DNA of 64,000 bases, from positions 11,475-75,474 of the forward strand of contig JBAYOV010000010.1 of the NCBI GenBank assembly GCA_041678045.1, in the 5' to 3' direction. The notes beneath the pieces were generated by a model. The model did no database searches. It was not told the DNA's origin and saw nothing but the letters and a program-made list of their open reading frames with translations. Below are positions 17,041-25,879 of this stretch, in pieces. A program made the position numbers and the translations under genes. The first letter of the stretch is position 1. Each line of letters begins with the position of its first letter. This stretch comes from UBA2357 sp041678045. GTDB taxonomy: Bacteria; Pseudomonadota; Gammaproteobacteria; Burkholderiales; Rhodocyclaceae.

Positions 17041-20000
17041 TCAGGACTTGCGGAGCCTGTTTCCGGACTGGCCTTCCGGCTGCAGGCGAATCTCCAGCGG
17101 CTGCTTGATATCCACATGCACATCGCGCTGCGGGAAGGCAATTTCCAGCCCGGCGGCGCGGAATTTGGTGTGGATGGCGGTGTGCAGCTGCGTGATCACG
17201 CTCAGCCGGTTGTCCAGGTTGGGCAGGTAGGCGCGCAGGTAGAGCATCAGCGCATCGTTGCCGAAAGCCTCGAAACTGGCCACCGGTCCGGGGTCGCTCA
17301 GAATTTCCGGGATCTCGGTGGCGGCCTCCTTCAGCAGGGCGAGGGCACGCTCCACATCGCCGTCATAGGCCAGCCCCACCGGCAGCAGGATGCGGTTGAC
17401 CCTGTCGCTCAGCGTCCAGTTGATCAGCCGGCCGGTGATGAAGGACTTGTTCGGCACCACCAGCTCCTGCTTGTCGTAATTGGTGATGGTGGTGGCACGA
17501 ATCTGGATGCGGGTGACCACGCCGGTGGTGCCGTCGATCGTCACCACATCGCCCACCCGGATCGGGCGTTCGAACAGCAGGATGATGCCGCTCACGAAGT
17601 TCGCCACGATCTCCTGCAAGCCAAAACCCAGCCCCACGCCGAGCGCGGCCACCAGCCACTGCAGCCCCGACCACTGCAGGCCCATGGTGCGAAATGCAAC
17701 GATCAGGCCGACACCGACGATGAAGTACTGCGACAGCGTGGTGATCGCATAGCGGGCGCCCGCATCCAGCGGCAGGCGCTGCAGCAGGGAGATTTCCAGC
17801 AGACCGGGCAGGTTGCGCGCGGCCAGGAAGGTGACCGCCACAATGAACAATCCGACCACGATGTCGCCCAGGGTGATGGGCACCGTGGTCGGCACGCCAT
17901 CGACCAGACGCTGGGCATTGAGCGGCAACTGGGTGCCCTGCAGGAAGGACAACGCCGGGATCAGGTCTGCCCAGATGCCCCAGGTGCCGAACAGCACGGT
18001 AAATAGAAAGCCGGTGCGCACCAGACGGCGCGACTGTTCGCTGAGCGAGTCGAAGTTTACTTCCGGCACGTCCGGCACAATGATTCCGGCTGCACCTTCC
18101 GGCCTGCCGGTGTCCTCTTCCGACTCGCGCTTGCTGCGCATCTCCTCGCGCCGGCGCAGCGCATCCTCGTGGCGCAGCCGGCGTTCGGCCACATACAGCC
18201 AGCGCAGGATCAGTTCCATGCCGATGAACACGCCAAACAGGAACCACAGCGTCGTCTGGATGCGCGCCTCCACCGGCACGGCGGTGTAGTGATAACCGGC
18301 CAGCGAGGCCAGTGCCAGCAGCAACGGCACACCGAGCAGCAGCGGATACCACAGAAAGCGCAGCTGCACCGCCATGGAGTGGGCCTGCTGTTGCAGCAAC
18401 GGGGTGATCTGTCCGCGTCGGCCGAACAGCCGGTGCATCATTGTCATGAGCGCAAACATCAGCAGTGCAAACGCCAGCGCACTGCCGGCCTGGATGTTGA
18501 CCGGCAGGGTGCTGCCCCCCAGCGCGCCCACCAGAAAGCTGCTCACCGCGCCCAGCGGAATGAACCAGTTCAGTTCGCCGCGCACCGCGCTGCACATCTG
18601 CGCCGGCCAGCCGAAGTGCAGCCGGCCCAGCCCCTCGCGGTGGCACATTGTCCGCAGCAGCGATAGCGAAAGCAGCAGTAGCGCGGCTTTTTCGAGCCCG
18701 AGCGCCAGCGAATGGCCGAGCGGGCTGGTAAAGCCGTCCATCGCCCTGGCCATGAGCAGCATCAGCGCCGGCAAGGGCAGCACCTTCAGCACGGTGAGCA
18801 ACAAGACCTGCAGGCTGATGCCGGCACGGTCGTGCTGCACCTTGCGCACCGGCTGGTTGAGCCTGCGCAGGCGCTCGGCAGTGTTGCGGTTGAAGGTGAG
18901 CAGGGCAATCAAACCGCCCAGCACCAGCACCACTGGCAGCGGGTTGTTGCGCCCGAAGGCACGCCAGTCGTCGAGCAGTTGACCGAGCTGTTCGGGGCTG
19001 GAGAGCCATGCCCCCCACTGTGAGCGGTCGCTCGTAAACAGGCTGAGCAGACCGGTGCCCGGCATCCACAGCAGCTGCTTGTCGATGAACTGGGTGTAGT
19101 TGCTGACCAGCAGCAGATAGTCGCGGGCCGCAATGTCGAGCTGCGAGAGCTGCGCGATATGTCGCCCGTAGCCGGCCTGCAGCGTGTCCAGCGCCTCGTG
19201 GTGCGCCTGCAACAGGGTTTCGGCGTCATTGAACAGGCGCGTCCTGTCGGTGTCGTCCAGCGTTGCGGAGAGTCCTGAGAGCGACTCGCGCAGGGCGGTC
19301 TCGTCCCGGGCTGCGGTGCGCAGCAGGTCGTCGATGGTCAGCTGGCGGTGCAGGGCGGTGTTGATGCGCGCGGCGCGCTCCCGCTTGTCGCGCTGCAGGC
19401 TTTGTACGGTGGGCAGGGTGGCGCGGCGGATGCGCAGCGTGTCGCCCATGCTCACGCTGTGACCGGCAAAGCCGGTGCGCTGGCGGATGCGTTCGAAATC
19501 GGCACGCAGCTCATCGAGCTGGCGCTTGAGATCGTGCAGGGTCTGGTCGACCTGCTGCTCGTCGTGGATCAGGGTTTCGAGTTCGGCGCGCAGGCGGCGA
19601 TTGCTTTCCGCCAGCTGACGGATCTGGTCGGGCCATCCGGTGACATGCTGCTGCAACTGGTCGGCCGCTTCCCGGGCCTCGCGTGCCATCGCTTCGCGTC
19701 GTTCCTGCGCAGCCTGGGTGAGCGCGAGCAGATGGGCCTGATGCGCCGCAATCAGCCCGCTGGCCTGCTCGCGTTCGCTCTGTGCCAGGCTGATGAGCGT
19801 GCTCTGGTGGGTGATCAGCGCATGGTTGAGGGCGCTCTCGCGCTCGCGCAGCGCCCGCTGGGCGAGCAGGCTGAGTTCGGTCGCCTGTCGCGACAGGTCG
19901 GCAGGCTGGCTTTCGAGCTGGGCCAGTTCCTGGGCAATGCGCTCCAGCTGGGCACTGTTGCCGGCAATCTGCTCGCTCAGGCTGGCGCTGCCGCCGAGCA

Positions 20001-20490
20001 GGCGCGACAGGCTGTCCTCGGCCCGCTCCAGCTGGTCGCGGCCAGCGGCGATGGCGCTTTCCTGTTCGACGATCAGGCTCTGCAAGCGCTCCAGCGGCGC
20101 CCGGGCCAGCGCAGCCTCATCCAGCGGAGCGGGCGGGGGCACGGATTGCCTGAGCTGCTCGATGCGCGCAGGCGCCTCCCTGAGCGTCGTGTCCAGCCGT
20201 TGCAGGCGCACGTCCAGTGCCTGCGCCGACTGAAACCGCGCCAGCGCATCGTCGTAGCGTTGCAGCAGGCCGGTGCGCAGCGTTTCATCCAGCTCGCTTG
20301 CATCCTCCACCTGCTTGCGGGCCGCCTGCAGCACTTCCGGAGAGAGCCGGCCGGTTTCATCGCCGGAACGGGGCGCCTCCTGGGCATGGGTCAGGGCAGA
20401 CCATGCGATCAGGAGCAGACAGGCGAACATCACGAGGGCACGAAATCCCTGCTTGGCAGCGGCGGCAGACACGGAACACCTGAAGATCAT
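17041..20490 (-). CDS. Large mechanosensitive ion channel (MscK/KefA-like MscS family)
   Basis: This 1149-residue protein starts at the ATG giving MIFRCSVS, followed by a signal peptide (LVMFACLLLIAWSALTHA-QEA). A long periplasmic coiled-coil domain (about 45-480, Gln/Leu/Arg-rich) follows. Next come many membrane segments (about 520-900). The C-terminal MscS core has the pore helix GLQWLVAALGVGLGFGLQEIVANFVSG and a beta domain (GDVVTIDGTTGVVTRIQIRATTI). The architecture is that of MscK/YbdG-type large channels, which release solutes on hypo-osmotic shock. It converges on the phosphopantetheinyl transferase gene with only 14 bp between them. Confidence 0.92.
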   Translation of the reverse strand: MIFRCSVSAAAAKQGFRALVMFACLLLIAWSALTHAQEAPRSGDETGRLSPEVLQAARKQVEDASELDETLRTGLLQRYDDALARFQSAQALDVRLQRLDTTLREAPARIEQLRQSVPPPAPLDEAALARAPLERLQSLIVEQESAIAAGRDQLERAEDSLSRLLGGSASLSEQIAGNSAQLERIAQELAQLESQPADLSRQATELSLLAQRALRERESALNHALITHQSTLISLAQSEREQASGLIAAHQAHLLALTQAAQERREAMAREAREAADQLQQHVTGWPDQIRQLAESNRRLRAELETLIHDEQQVDQTLHDLKRQLDELRADFERIRQRTGFAGHSVSMGDTLRIRRATLPTVQSLQRDKRERAARINTALHRQLTIDDLLRTAARDETALRESLSGLSATLDDTDRTRLFNDAETLLQAHHEALDTLQAGYGRHIAQLSQLDIAARDYLLLVSNYTQFIDKQLLWMPGTGLLSLFTSDRSQWGAWLSSPEQLGQLLDDWRAFGRNNPLPVVLVLGGLIALLTFNRNTAERLRRLNQPVRKVQHDRAGISLQVLLLTVLKVLPLPALMLLMARAMDGFTSPLGHSLALGLEKAALLLLSLSLLRTMCHREGLGRLHFGWPAQMCSAVRGELNWFIPLGAVSSFLVGALGGSTLPVNIQAGSALAFALLMFALMTMMHRLFGRRGQITPLLQQQAHSMAVQLRFLWYPLLLGVPLLLALASLAGYHYTAVPVEARIQTTLWFLFGVFIGMELILRWLYVAERRLRHEDALRRREEMRSKRESEEDTGRPEGAAGIIVPDVPEVNFDSLSEQSRRLVRTGFLFTVLFGTWGIWADLIPALSFLQGTQLPLNAQRLVDGVPTTVPITLGDIVVGLFIVAVTFLAARNLPGLLEISLLQRLPLDAGARYAITTLSQYFIVGVGLIVAFRTMGLQWSGLQWLVAALGVGLGFGLQEIVANFVSGIILLFERPIRVGDVVTIDGTTGVVTRIQIRATTITNYDKQELVVPNKSFITGRLINWTLSDRVNRILLPVGLAYDGDVERALALLKEAATEIPEILSDPGPVASFEAFGNDALMLYLRAYLPNLDNRLSVITQLHTAIHTKFRAAGLEIAFPQRDVHVDIKQPLEIRLQPEGQSGNRLRKS

Positions 20491-20805
20491 CGGAGTGTGG
20501 CCGCATTGTACCGTTTTGCCCGGTGTGGCCCGGACCAGACTCGCGGCCGGCACCGCACAACGGTAGGATGACGGCAGGGATGCGGTGTGGCCCGGGGGCG
20601 CCGGCGCCGGGGCTGTGCGACACGCCCTGCACGATTTCCGTGCAGGTCTGAAAAACCGTTCGCAATCAGCGCGCTGAGCCAGCTATCCAGACGATATCCA
20701 CAGGCTTTCACACCGTATCCGGGGATAATTCACAGCGTCCCGCAGCGTGGGCGCCGCGCTGTCGGCCGGGCCGCGACAACGACAGAACGCACAAGAGGAC
20801 AAAAC
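20491..20805. other. Intergenic region between divergent mscK-like and gor genes
   Basis: This 315-bp divergent promoter region holds no convincing small gene. It includes a perfect palindrome at 20626-20646 (separate entry), a GC-rich stretch near 20590-20612, and two loose matches to the DnaA box (around 20693-20702 and 20724-20733). The ribosome-binding site for gor (AAGAGGAC) is at its right end. No strong sigma-70 boxes could be placed. Confidence 0.5.
20626..20646. promoter_or_regulatory. Perfect inverted repeat, candidate operator upstream of gor
   Basis: CCTGCACG and CGTGCAGG are perfect 8-bp arms with a 5-bp spacer (ATTTC). They lie 160 bp before the glutathione reductase ATG and 136 bp before the channel ATG on the other strand. 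Spacing and symmetry fit a dimeric regulator; a short hairpin in RNA is the alternative. Confidence 0.4.
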
Positions 20806-22173
20806 ATGACTGAAGCAGGCAAGACATTCGACTATCTGGTGATCGGCGGCGGCAGTGGCGGTGTGGCCACGGCGCGGCGTGCCGCCGAATATGGCGCCCG
20901 CGTGGCGCTCATCGAGGGCGCCCGCCTGGGCGGCACCTGCGTGAATGTGGGCTGCGTGCCCAAAAAGGTGATGTGGTACGCCGCGCAGATCGGCCATGCG
21001 CTCGACGATGCGCCGGCCTATGGCTTTGCGCTGAACCGTGAAGGCTTCGACTGGGGTGCGCTCCGTCAGCGGCGCGATGCCTACATCGAGCGCCTGAACG
21101 GCATCTACGCGCGCTTGCTCGAAAATTCCGGCGTCAGCGTGTTTCGTGGCTTTGGCCGCTTTGTCGGCCCGCACACGGTGGAGGTGGGCGGCGAAACGGT
21201 CAGCGCCCCTCATGTGGTCATCGCCACCGGCGGTGAGCCGCTGATTCCCGACGATGTGCCCGGAGCGGAGTTGGGCATCAGCTCGGATGGCTTCTTTGCG
21301 CTCGACCGGCAGCCGCGCCGCGTCGCCGTGGTGGGCAGCGGCTACATCGCGGTGGAATTGGCCGGGGTGTTCGCGGCCCTTGGCAGCGAGGTGCATCAAG
21401 TGGTGCGCGGCGACGTGCTGTTGCGCCCCTTCGACGACATGCTGCGCAGCACGCTGGCCGAGCAGATGCAGGCGTCCGGCGTGCATCTGCACCTGCACAC
21501 CCGCCCGCAGTCGGTCAGTCGCACCTCTGATGGCGCCCTGCGGGTGAGCTGCACCGGGGCTGAAGGCGAGCCGGTGGCGCTGGAGGTCGATGCGCTGGTG
21601 TGGGCGATTGGCCGGCGTGCCAACACCGCCGGCCTGAACCTGTCCGCCGCCGGCGTGGCGACCCGCGACAATGGCGAGATCGTCGTCGATGCGTTGCAAA
21701 ACACTTCGGTGGAGGGGGTCTATGCGATTGGCGACATCACCGGCCAGCCACCGCTCACCCCGGTGGCCATCTCCGCCGGCCGCAAGCTGGCCGCTCGCCT
21801 GTTCCTGAACCAGCCCGACAGCGCCCTGGAGGTCGATCAGGTGCCCACCGTGGTGTTCAGCCACCCGCCCATCGGCACCGTGGGCCTGAGCGAAGCCGAA
21901 GCGCGCGCGCAGCATGACACGGTGCGCATCTACCAGACCCGCTTCACCCCGATGTACCACGCCCTCACCGAGCACAAGCCGCAAACCGCGATGAAGCTGG
22001 TGTGCGCTGGCGACGAGGAACGGGTCGTGGGCCTGCACATCATCGGCACCGGCGCCGACGAAATGCTCCAGGGCTTCGCCGTGGCCCTGCGCATGGGCGC
22101 CACCAAACGCGACTTCGACCGCACCCTGGCCATTCACCCGACCAGCGGGGAGGAGTTGGTCACGATGCGGTGA
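20806..22173 (+). CDS. gor: Glutathione-disulfide reductase
   Basis: This 455-residue flavoprotein disulfide reductase has the FAD-binding GGGSGGVATARRAAEYGA. Its redox-active CVNVGCVPKK (Cys ~45 and 50) has the KK pattern typical of glutathione reductase, and the NADPH-binding VVGSGYIAVELAGVFAALG is present. The C-terminal interface ends in LAIHPTSGEELVTMR with the catalytic His-Glu pair. It keeps cytosolic glutathione reduced with NADPH. The ATG at 20806 follows AAGAGGAC; earlier in-frame codons lack this. A trypanothione or mercuric reductase is unlikely from the motif set. Confidence 0.93.
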   Translation: MTEAGKTFDYLVIGGGSGGVATARRAAEYGARVALIEGARLGGTCVNVGCVPKKVMWYAAQIGHALDDAPAYGFALNREGFDWGALRQRRDAYIERLNGIYARLLENSGVSVFRGFGRFVGPHTVEVGGETVSAPHVVIATGGEPLIPDDVPGAELGISSDGFFALDRQPRRVAVVGSGYIAVELAGVFAALGSEVHQVVRGDVLLRPFDDMLRSTLAEQMQASGVHLHLHTRPQSVSRTSDGALRVSCTGAEGEPVALEVDALVWAIGRRANTAGLNLSAAGVATRDNGEIVVDALQNTSVEGVYAIGDITGQPPLTPVAISAGRKLAARLFLNQPDSALEVDQVPTVVFSHPPIGTVGLSEAEARAQHDTVRIYQTRFTPMYHALTEHKPQTAMKLVCAGDEERVVGLHIIGTGADEMLQGFAVALRMGATKRDFDRTLAIHPTSGEELVTMR

Positions 22174-22255
22174 GCTGGCCAACAATGGAAAGCAGCATGG
22201 AGAACAGCGCGGCGTCTGTGTCCGCGAGATGTACAACACCACCAAGGAAGTGCGC

Positions 22256-23323
22256 ATGACTCGTGTATTGAAATATCTTCTGCTTCACGTTGCGGCATTG
22301 CCGTCGCTCGCCCTGGCCAGTGATCTGCCGGCGGTGCGCTTTGCGCATCATGACTGGGAGCTGGCATGCGACAACACCCGCACATGCAGGGTGGCGGGAT
22401 ATCACGAGGACGGGGCCGAACTGGCCGTATCGGTACTGCTCACACGCAAGGCCGGTCCCCATGCGGGGGTGACCGGGCAAGTGATGCTCGGAGAATACGG
22501 GGCGCTGCCGGCCCTGGAGCGCTTGCCCGATGTGTTCGAGCTGGCCCTGAGCATCGATGGGCAGCCTGTCGGGACGGTGGCGATGTCCAGAACCTCGATG
22601 CTTGCCGAGCTCACGCAGGCGCAGGTGAGTGCGCTGCTGGCGTCGCTCGTGCGCACGAGCCGGATCGAATTCACCCATGGCGAGGACGTATGGCACCTGT
22701 CGGACAGGGGCGCGTCGGCCGTGCTGCTGAAAATGGATGAATTCCAGGGGCGCATCGGCACGCCCGGCGCCCTGACCCGAAAGGGGCAGAAGGACGAGGG
22801 CAGCGTGCGCCCGCCACTGCCGGCGCCGGTGGTGAAGGCTGCACCGCTGCCGGCACCGTTACCCGGCGATGCACACTTTACGGAGGCGCATGAAAGCACC
22901 TTGCTGGCGGCCCTGCGGGCGCTCGACTTGGGGGACGACTGCCCCGATGTGAGCGAGCCCGGAGGGGAGGTGCCGGAGTTGCAGGCAGTGCGCCTGACGG
23001 AAAGCAGGATGCTGCTCTCGGCGCGATGCTGGGGCGGCGCCTACAACATCGGCTACGGTTTCTGGGTCGTCAATGCCACGCCGCCCCATCAGCCGGTGCT
23101 GGTCACCACCCAGGGGTCGGAACAGGCCGACGGCACCCTTTTTGCAAGCCACAAAGGGCGCGGGCTGGGGGATTGCTGGACTTCCGAGGCATGGACATGG
23201 GATGGCAGCCGGTTTGTGCCCACTTCAGTCACATCCACCGGCATGTGCCGGCTGATGGCCCCCGGCGGCGCCTGGTCACTCCCCACCCTGGTGACCGAAG
23301 TGCACGGCGCGGCACAGCGGTGA
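22256..23323 (+). CDS. Exported DUF1176 protein
   Basis: The start at 22256 is preceded by AAGGAAG and gives a clean signal peptide (MTRVLKYLLLHVAALPSLALA). An ATG 27 bp upstream is the alternative. The mature protein begins with VRFAHHDWELACDNTRTCRVAGY, typical of DUF1176. It has a Pro/Ala-rich linker near residues 177-205 and a second half with CWGGAYNIGYGFWVV and GLGDCWTSEAWTWDGSRF. It has several cysteines and probably folds in the periplasm. The function of the family is not known to me. It converges on the IPTL-CTERM gene. Confidence 0.8.
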   Translation: MTRVLKYLLLHVAALPSLALASDLPAVRFAHHDWELACDNTRTCRVAGYHEDGAELAVSVLLTRKAGPHAGVTGQVMLGEYGALPALERLPDVFELALSIDGQPVGTVAMSRTSMLAELTQAQVSALLASLVRTSRIEFTHGEDVWHLSDRGASAVLLKMDEFQGRIGTPGALTRKGQKDEGSVRPPLPAPVVKAAPLPAPLPGDAHFTEAHESTLLAALRALDLGDDCPDVSEPGGEVPELQAVRLTESRMLLSARCWGGAYNIGYGFWVVNATPPHQPVLVTTQGSEQADGTLFASHKGRGLGDCWTSEAWTWDGSRFVPTSVTSTGMCRLMAPGGAWSLPTLVTEVHGAAQR

Positions 23324-23412
23324 ATGGGGCGGGTTTGTAAGCCACTCCACAAGAGAAGTTTTCCTACGTTTTCCCTGAAGGCGTCCCGACATCACCGGAA
23401 CCGAAAACCGCT

Positions 23413-25740
23413 TCATGCGGGGTGCCGCCTTGGGTTCAGGTGGCCGAAGGCCAGCAAGCCGATGATCCCGGCCAGCAGCATCATGGCCCATTCGGACAGC
23501 GTCGGGATGGCGGCAACATCGCCAGCCGCCAGCGCCGGGCCACCCGGGTCGACGATCACGCCGTTGGCGGTCAGGTCGTCGTCGCCCGCGCCGCCGTCGG
23601 TCAGCGTCAGGGTGATGGTGTTGCCACTGATCACCGCTCCGCTGAACACGTACCAGTGGGGCGTGGGGTTGGCCTGCGTTCTGCCGAATTTGTAGTACTG
23701 GGTGCCGGCAGGCAAGGGTTCCGGATAGGTCAGCACCACTGTGGCGCTGCTGCCTGCTGTCCCCATTTCCAACTGCAGGCTCACCACACCGTGCGGCAAA
23801 CTGACATTGGCCGGGGGCGGCGTGCCCACGCTGTCGGTGGTGGCCGTGCTGGCGGCCGTGATTTGCCAGTTGTTTTCCGTGGGCGGCGTCAGCTCTACCG
23901 GCTCACCGGTCTGCGGGCCTTCGGGCACGAAGATCTGGTAGCCAAACACGGCGGTGGAGGCCTGGTCCGCTTGCACGTTGCTCAGGGTGCACTGCGCGCC
24001 CTGTCCTGCGCAGGCGCCTGTCCATTTCTGAAACGCATAACCCGAACCCGTGTTGGCCACGGCCGTGCAGGTGGTGTTGCCGCCGTGGGGCACCGGGCTG
24101 GGGGCGCACGAGGCGGTACCGCCCGCTGCCGGACTGGCGCTGGCGGTTACTGCGTGGGTCTGCAGGCTGGCGCTGCAACTGGCGTTGCTGCCCCCACCGC
24201 TGCCGCTGCATGTCCAGTTCCACGGGCCGCTGCCCGTCACGCTGCCCGCCGTCCCCGCGTTGCACAGGCCGGTGGTGGGCGCGCTGGTGAAGGTGCCCAG
24301 GTGGCTGCTGCCGCAGGCGCCGTTGACCGGGTCCGGGGGCGGGGCTGTAACGGTGATGCTGGCGGTCGCATCGGTGGCCGCCAGATAGCGCTCTGCGCCA
24401 CTGTCGCCGGTGCCCGCCTGGCTGGCGGTGAGGGTGCAGGTGCCGGCCGTGGTGCCGGTGGCGGTGGTGCCGCTCAGGCTGCAGGCGCCGCCACTGGCGG
24501 ACAGCGTCACCGGCAAGCCTGCGCTGCTGCTGGCGGTGAGGGTGCTGGTGCCGCCCACAAGAATCGTGGTGGGGTCGGCGCTGATGCTCAGGGTCTGGCC
24601 GGCGTAGGGGGCGGTGCAGGCGTTGGCTGCGGTGCTGCTGCCTCCGCCGCTGCCGTTGCAGCCCCAATGCCATTGGCCACTGCTGCCGGTCACGGTGGTT
24701 GCGGTGCCCGTGGCGCACAGGTTGGCCGAGGGCGCGGTGGCGCTGGCCGGGCCGTGGCTGCTGCCGCAGGCACCGTTCACGACTGGCGGCACATTCGCGG
24801 TGAAGCTGGCGGTGGTTTCCTGCATGGCGGTGGCTTCAGTACCGGCATTGCTTGCGTCGTCGAGGGTGCCGGTGGTCTGGCCGCTGCGCAGGGTGAAGGT
24901 GACGGTGCGGTCGCCCGTAGCCGGGGCGGTGAAGCGCACCCGAATCGCATCGCCGCTCTTGACGATGGCTTCTTTCACCCACGTATCTGATCCATTGATG
25001 TCGAATTCGGCGCTTTCATCGCCTGCGATGCGCGCACCGCCCCAGGCCTCGCCCGCAGTGACGCTGGGCGCAAGGGTGAAGGCGTCGAAGGTGACGGTAG
25101 CTTCAGCAATGGCGGTCTGCGCCTCAGGCGAGGTCAAAGCAGCAAAAGACTGTCCGCCGCGCACAAGCCGAACAGGGTTGAGGCTGCTGCGGAAGTTGCC
25201 GTAGGCGTAGCCATCGTAGAAGTACACGTCCCACGCGCCGTCCGAATTGGCGGCGTAGGGCGAACCCGACCAGACACCCGAAGACAGCGTATCGGGGAAC
25301 ACCGTGCGGTTGACGTTGGGGTTATCGCCGCAGTCTTCGGTGATCTTCAGCAACTCGTTCACGTAAGCCATGCGCCAGGCGCCGCTTTCCAGCAGGTTCT
25401 GGCTGAAGCCGGCATCGATGCCCCAGGTGGTCTGATTCGTGAAGGATTTGGGCAGTAGGCTGTGCTCTGTTTCGGCCCACGCGTTCCAGGTTTTCGACTG
25501 CGCACCGGTGATGCTGCACTGGCCATGACTGAATGTCTCGCCCTCGACGCAGCGCTTCCACACCAGCCCGGTGGGCCAGTGCATGGCGCTGGCGTCGCTG
25601 CCCGCCATGCCGAGAATATAATTGGCGTCGGTGGGGCAGTTCGATTGCGCCTGTGCCAGCAGTGGCAGGGCGCAGGCGCCGAGCACGGCGAGCCAGCGCG
25701 GCATGCGCTGGGTCATCCGGAGGGGCGGGGTGAGTGACAT
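23413..25740 (-). CDS. Exported Lcl/DUF1566-domain protein with IPTL-CTERM sorting signal
   Basis: The ATG at 25740 leads to a signal peptide (MPRWLAVLGACALPLLAQAQS). A DUF1566 (Lcl-like) domain follows (about 35-190), with TGLVWKRCVEG, WRMAYVNELLKI, GVWSGSPY and NPVRLVRGG. A Calx-beta-like sheet region follows (about 195-315). Two copies of a Cys/Gly-rich module begin VNGACGSSH near residues 319 and 470, each with a WxWxCxGSGGGS core, with a beta-rich insert between them. The C-terminus has IPTLSEWAMMLLAGIIGLLAFGHLNPRRHP: the IPTL motif, one transmembrane helix and a basic tail. That arrangement marks proteins processed by an exosortase-type system. A surface or extracellular role is inferred. 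Confidence 0.87.
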   Translation of the reverse strand: MSLTPPLRMTQRMPRWLAVLGACALPLLAQAQSNCPTDANYILGMAGSDASAMHWPTGLVWKRCVEGETFSHGQCSITGAQSKTWNAWAETEHSLLPKSFTNQTTWGIDAGFSQNLLESGAWRMAYVNELLKITEDCGDNPNVNRTVFPDTLSSGVWSGSPYAANSDGAWDVYFYDGYAYGNFRSSLNPVRLVRGGQSFAALTSPEAQTAIAEATVTFDAFTLAPSVTAGEAWGGARIAGDESAEFDINGSDTWVKEAIVKSGDAIRVRFTAPATGDRTVTFTLRSGQTTGTLDDASNAGTEATAMQETTASFTANVPPVVNGACGSSHGPASATAPSANLCATGTATTVTGSSGQWHWGCNGSGGGSSTAANACTAPYAGQTLSISADPTTILVGGTSTLTASSSAGLPVTLSASGGACSLSGTTATGTTAGTCTLTASQAGTGDSGAERYLAATDATASITVTAPPPDPVNGACGSSHLGTFTSAPTTGLCNAGTAGSVTGSGPWNWTCSGSGGGSNASCSASLQTHAVTASASPAAGGTASCAPSPVPHGGNTTCTAVANTGSGYAFQKWTGACAGQGAQCTLSNVQADQASTAVFGYQIFVPEGPQTGEPVELTPPTENNWQITAASTATTDSVGTPPPANVSLPHGVVSLQLEMGTAGSSATVVLTYPEPLPAGTQYYKFGRTQANPTPHWYVFSGAVISGNTITLTLTDGGAGDDDLTANGVIVDPGGPALAAGDVAAIPTLSEWAMMLLAGIIGLLAFGHLNPRRHPA

Positions 25741-25879
25741 GGAACGGTTCCTGTGTTCTTGATTTGATCGCAGCCGGCTGGGCCGGCAGCGCACGGCTGA
25801 CTTAACGTGGGCCTCTCGAGGCTGCGCCTTCCATAAAACAGGCACGATGCTATCAGTCGGCCATGGTTTGGCAAGCGGT

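Noticed and set aside
20690..20735. DnaA-box-like sequences suggesting a replication origin
   Set aside because: Only two imperfect matches, no AT-rich unwinding region, and no dnaA, dnaN or gyrB nearby.
24300..24790. Possible tandem DNA repeat or CRISPR-like array in the IPTL-CTERM gene
   Set aside because: There are only two coding copies of a protein module about 450 bp apart; no short regular repeats with unique spacers.
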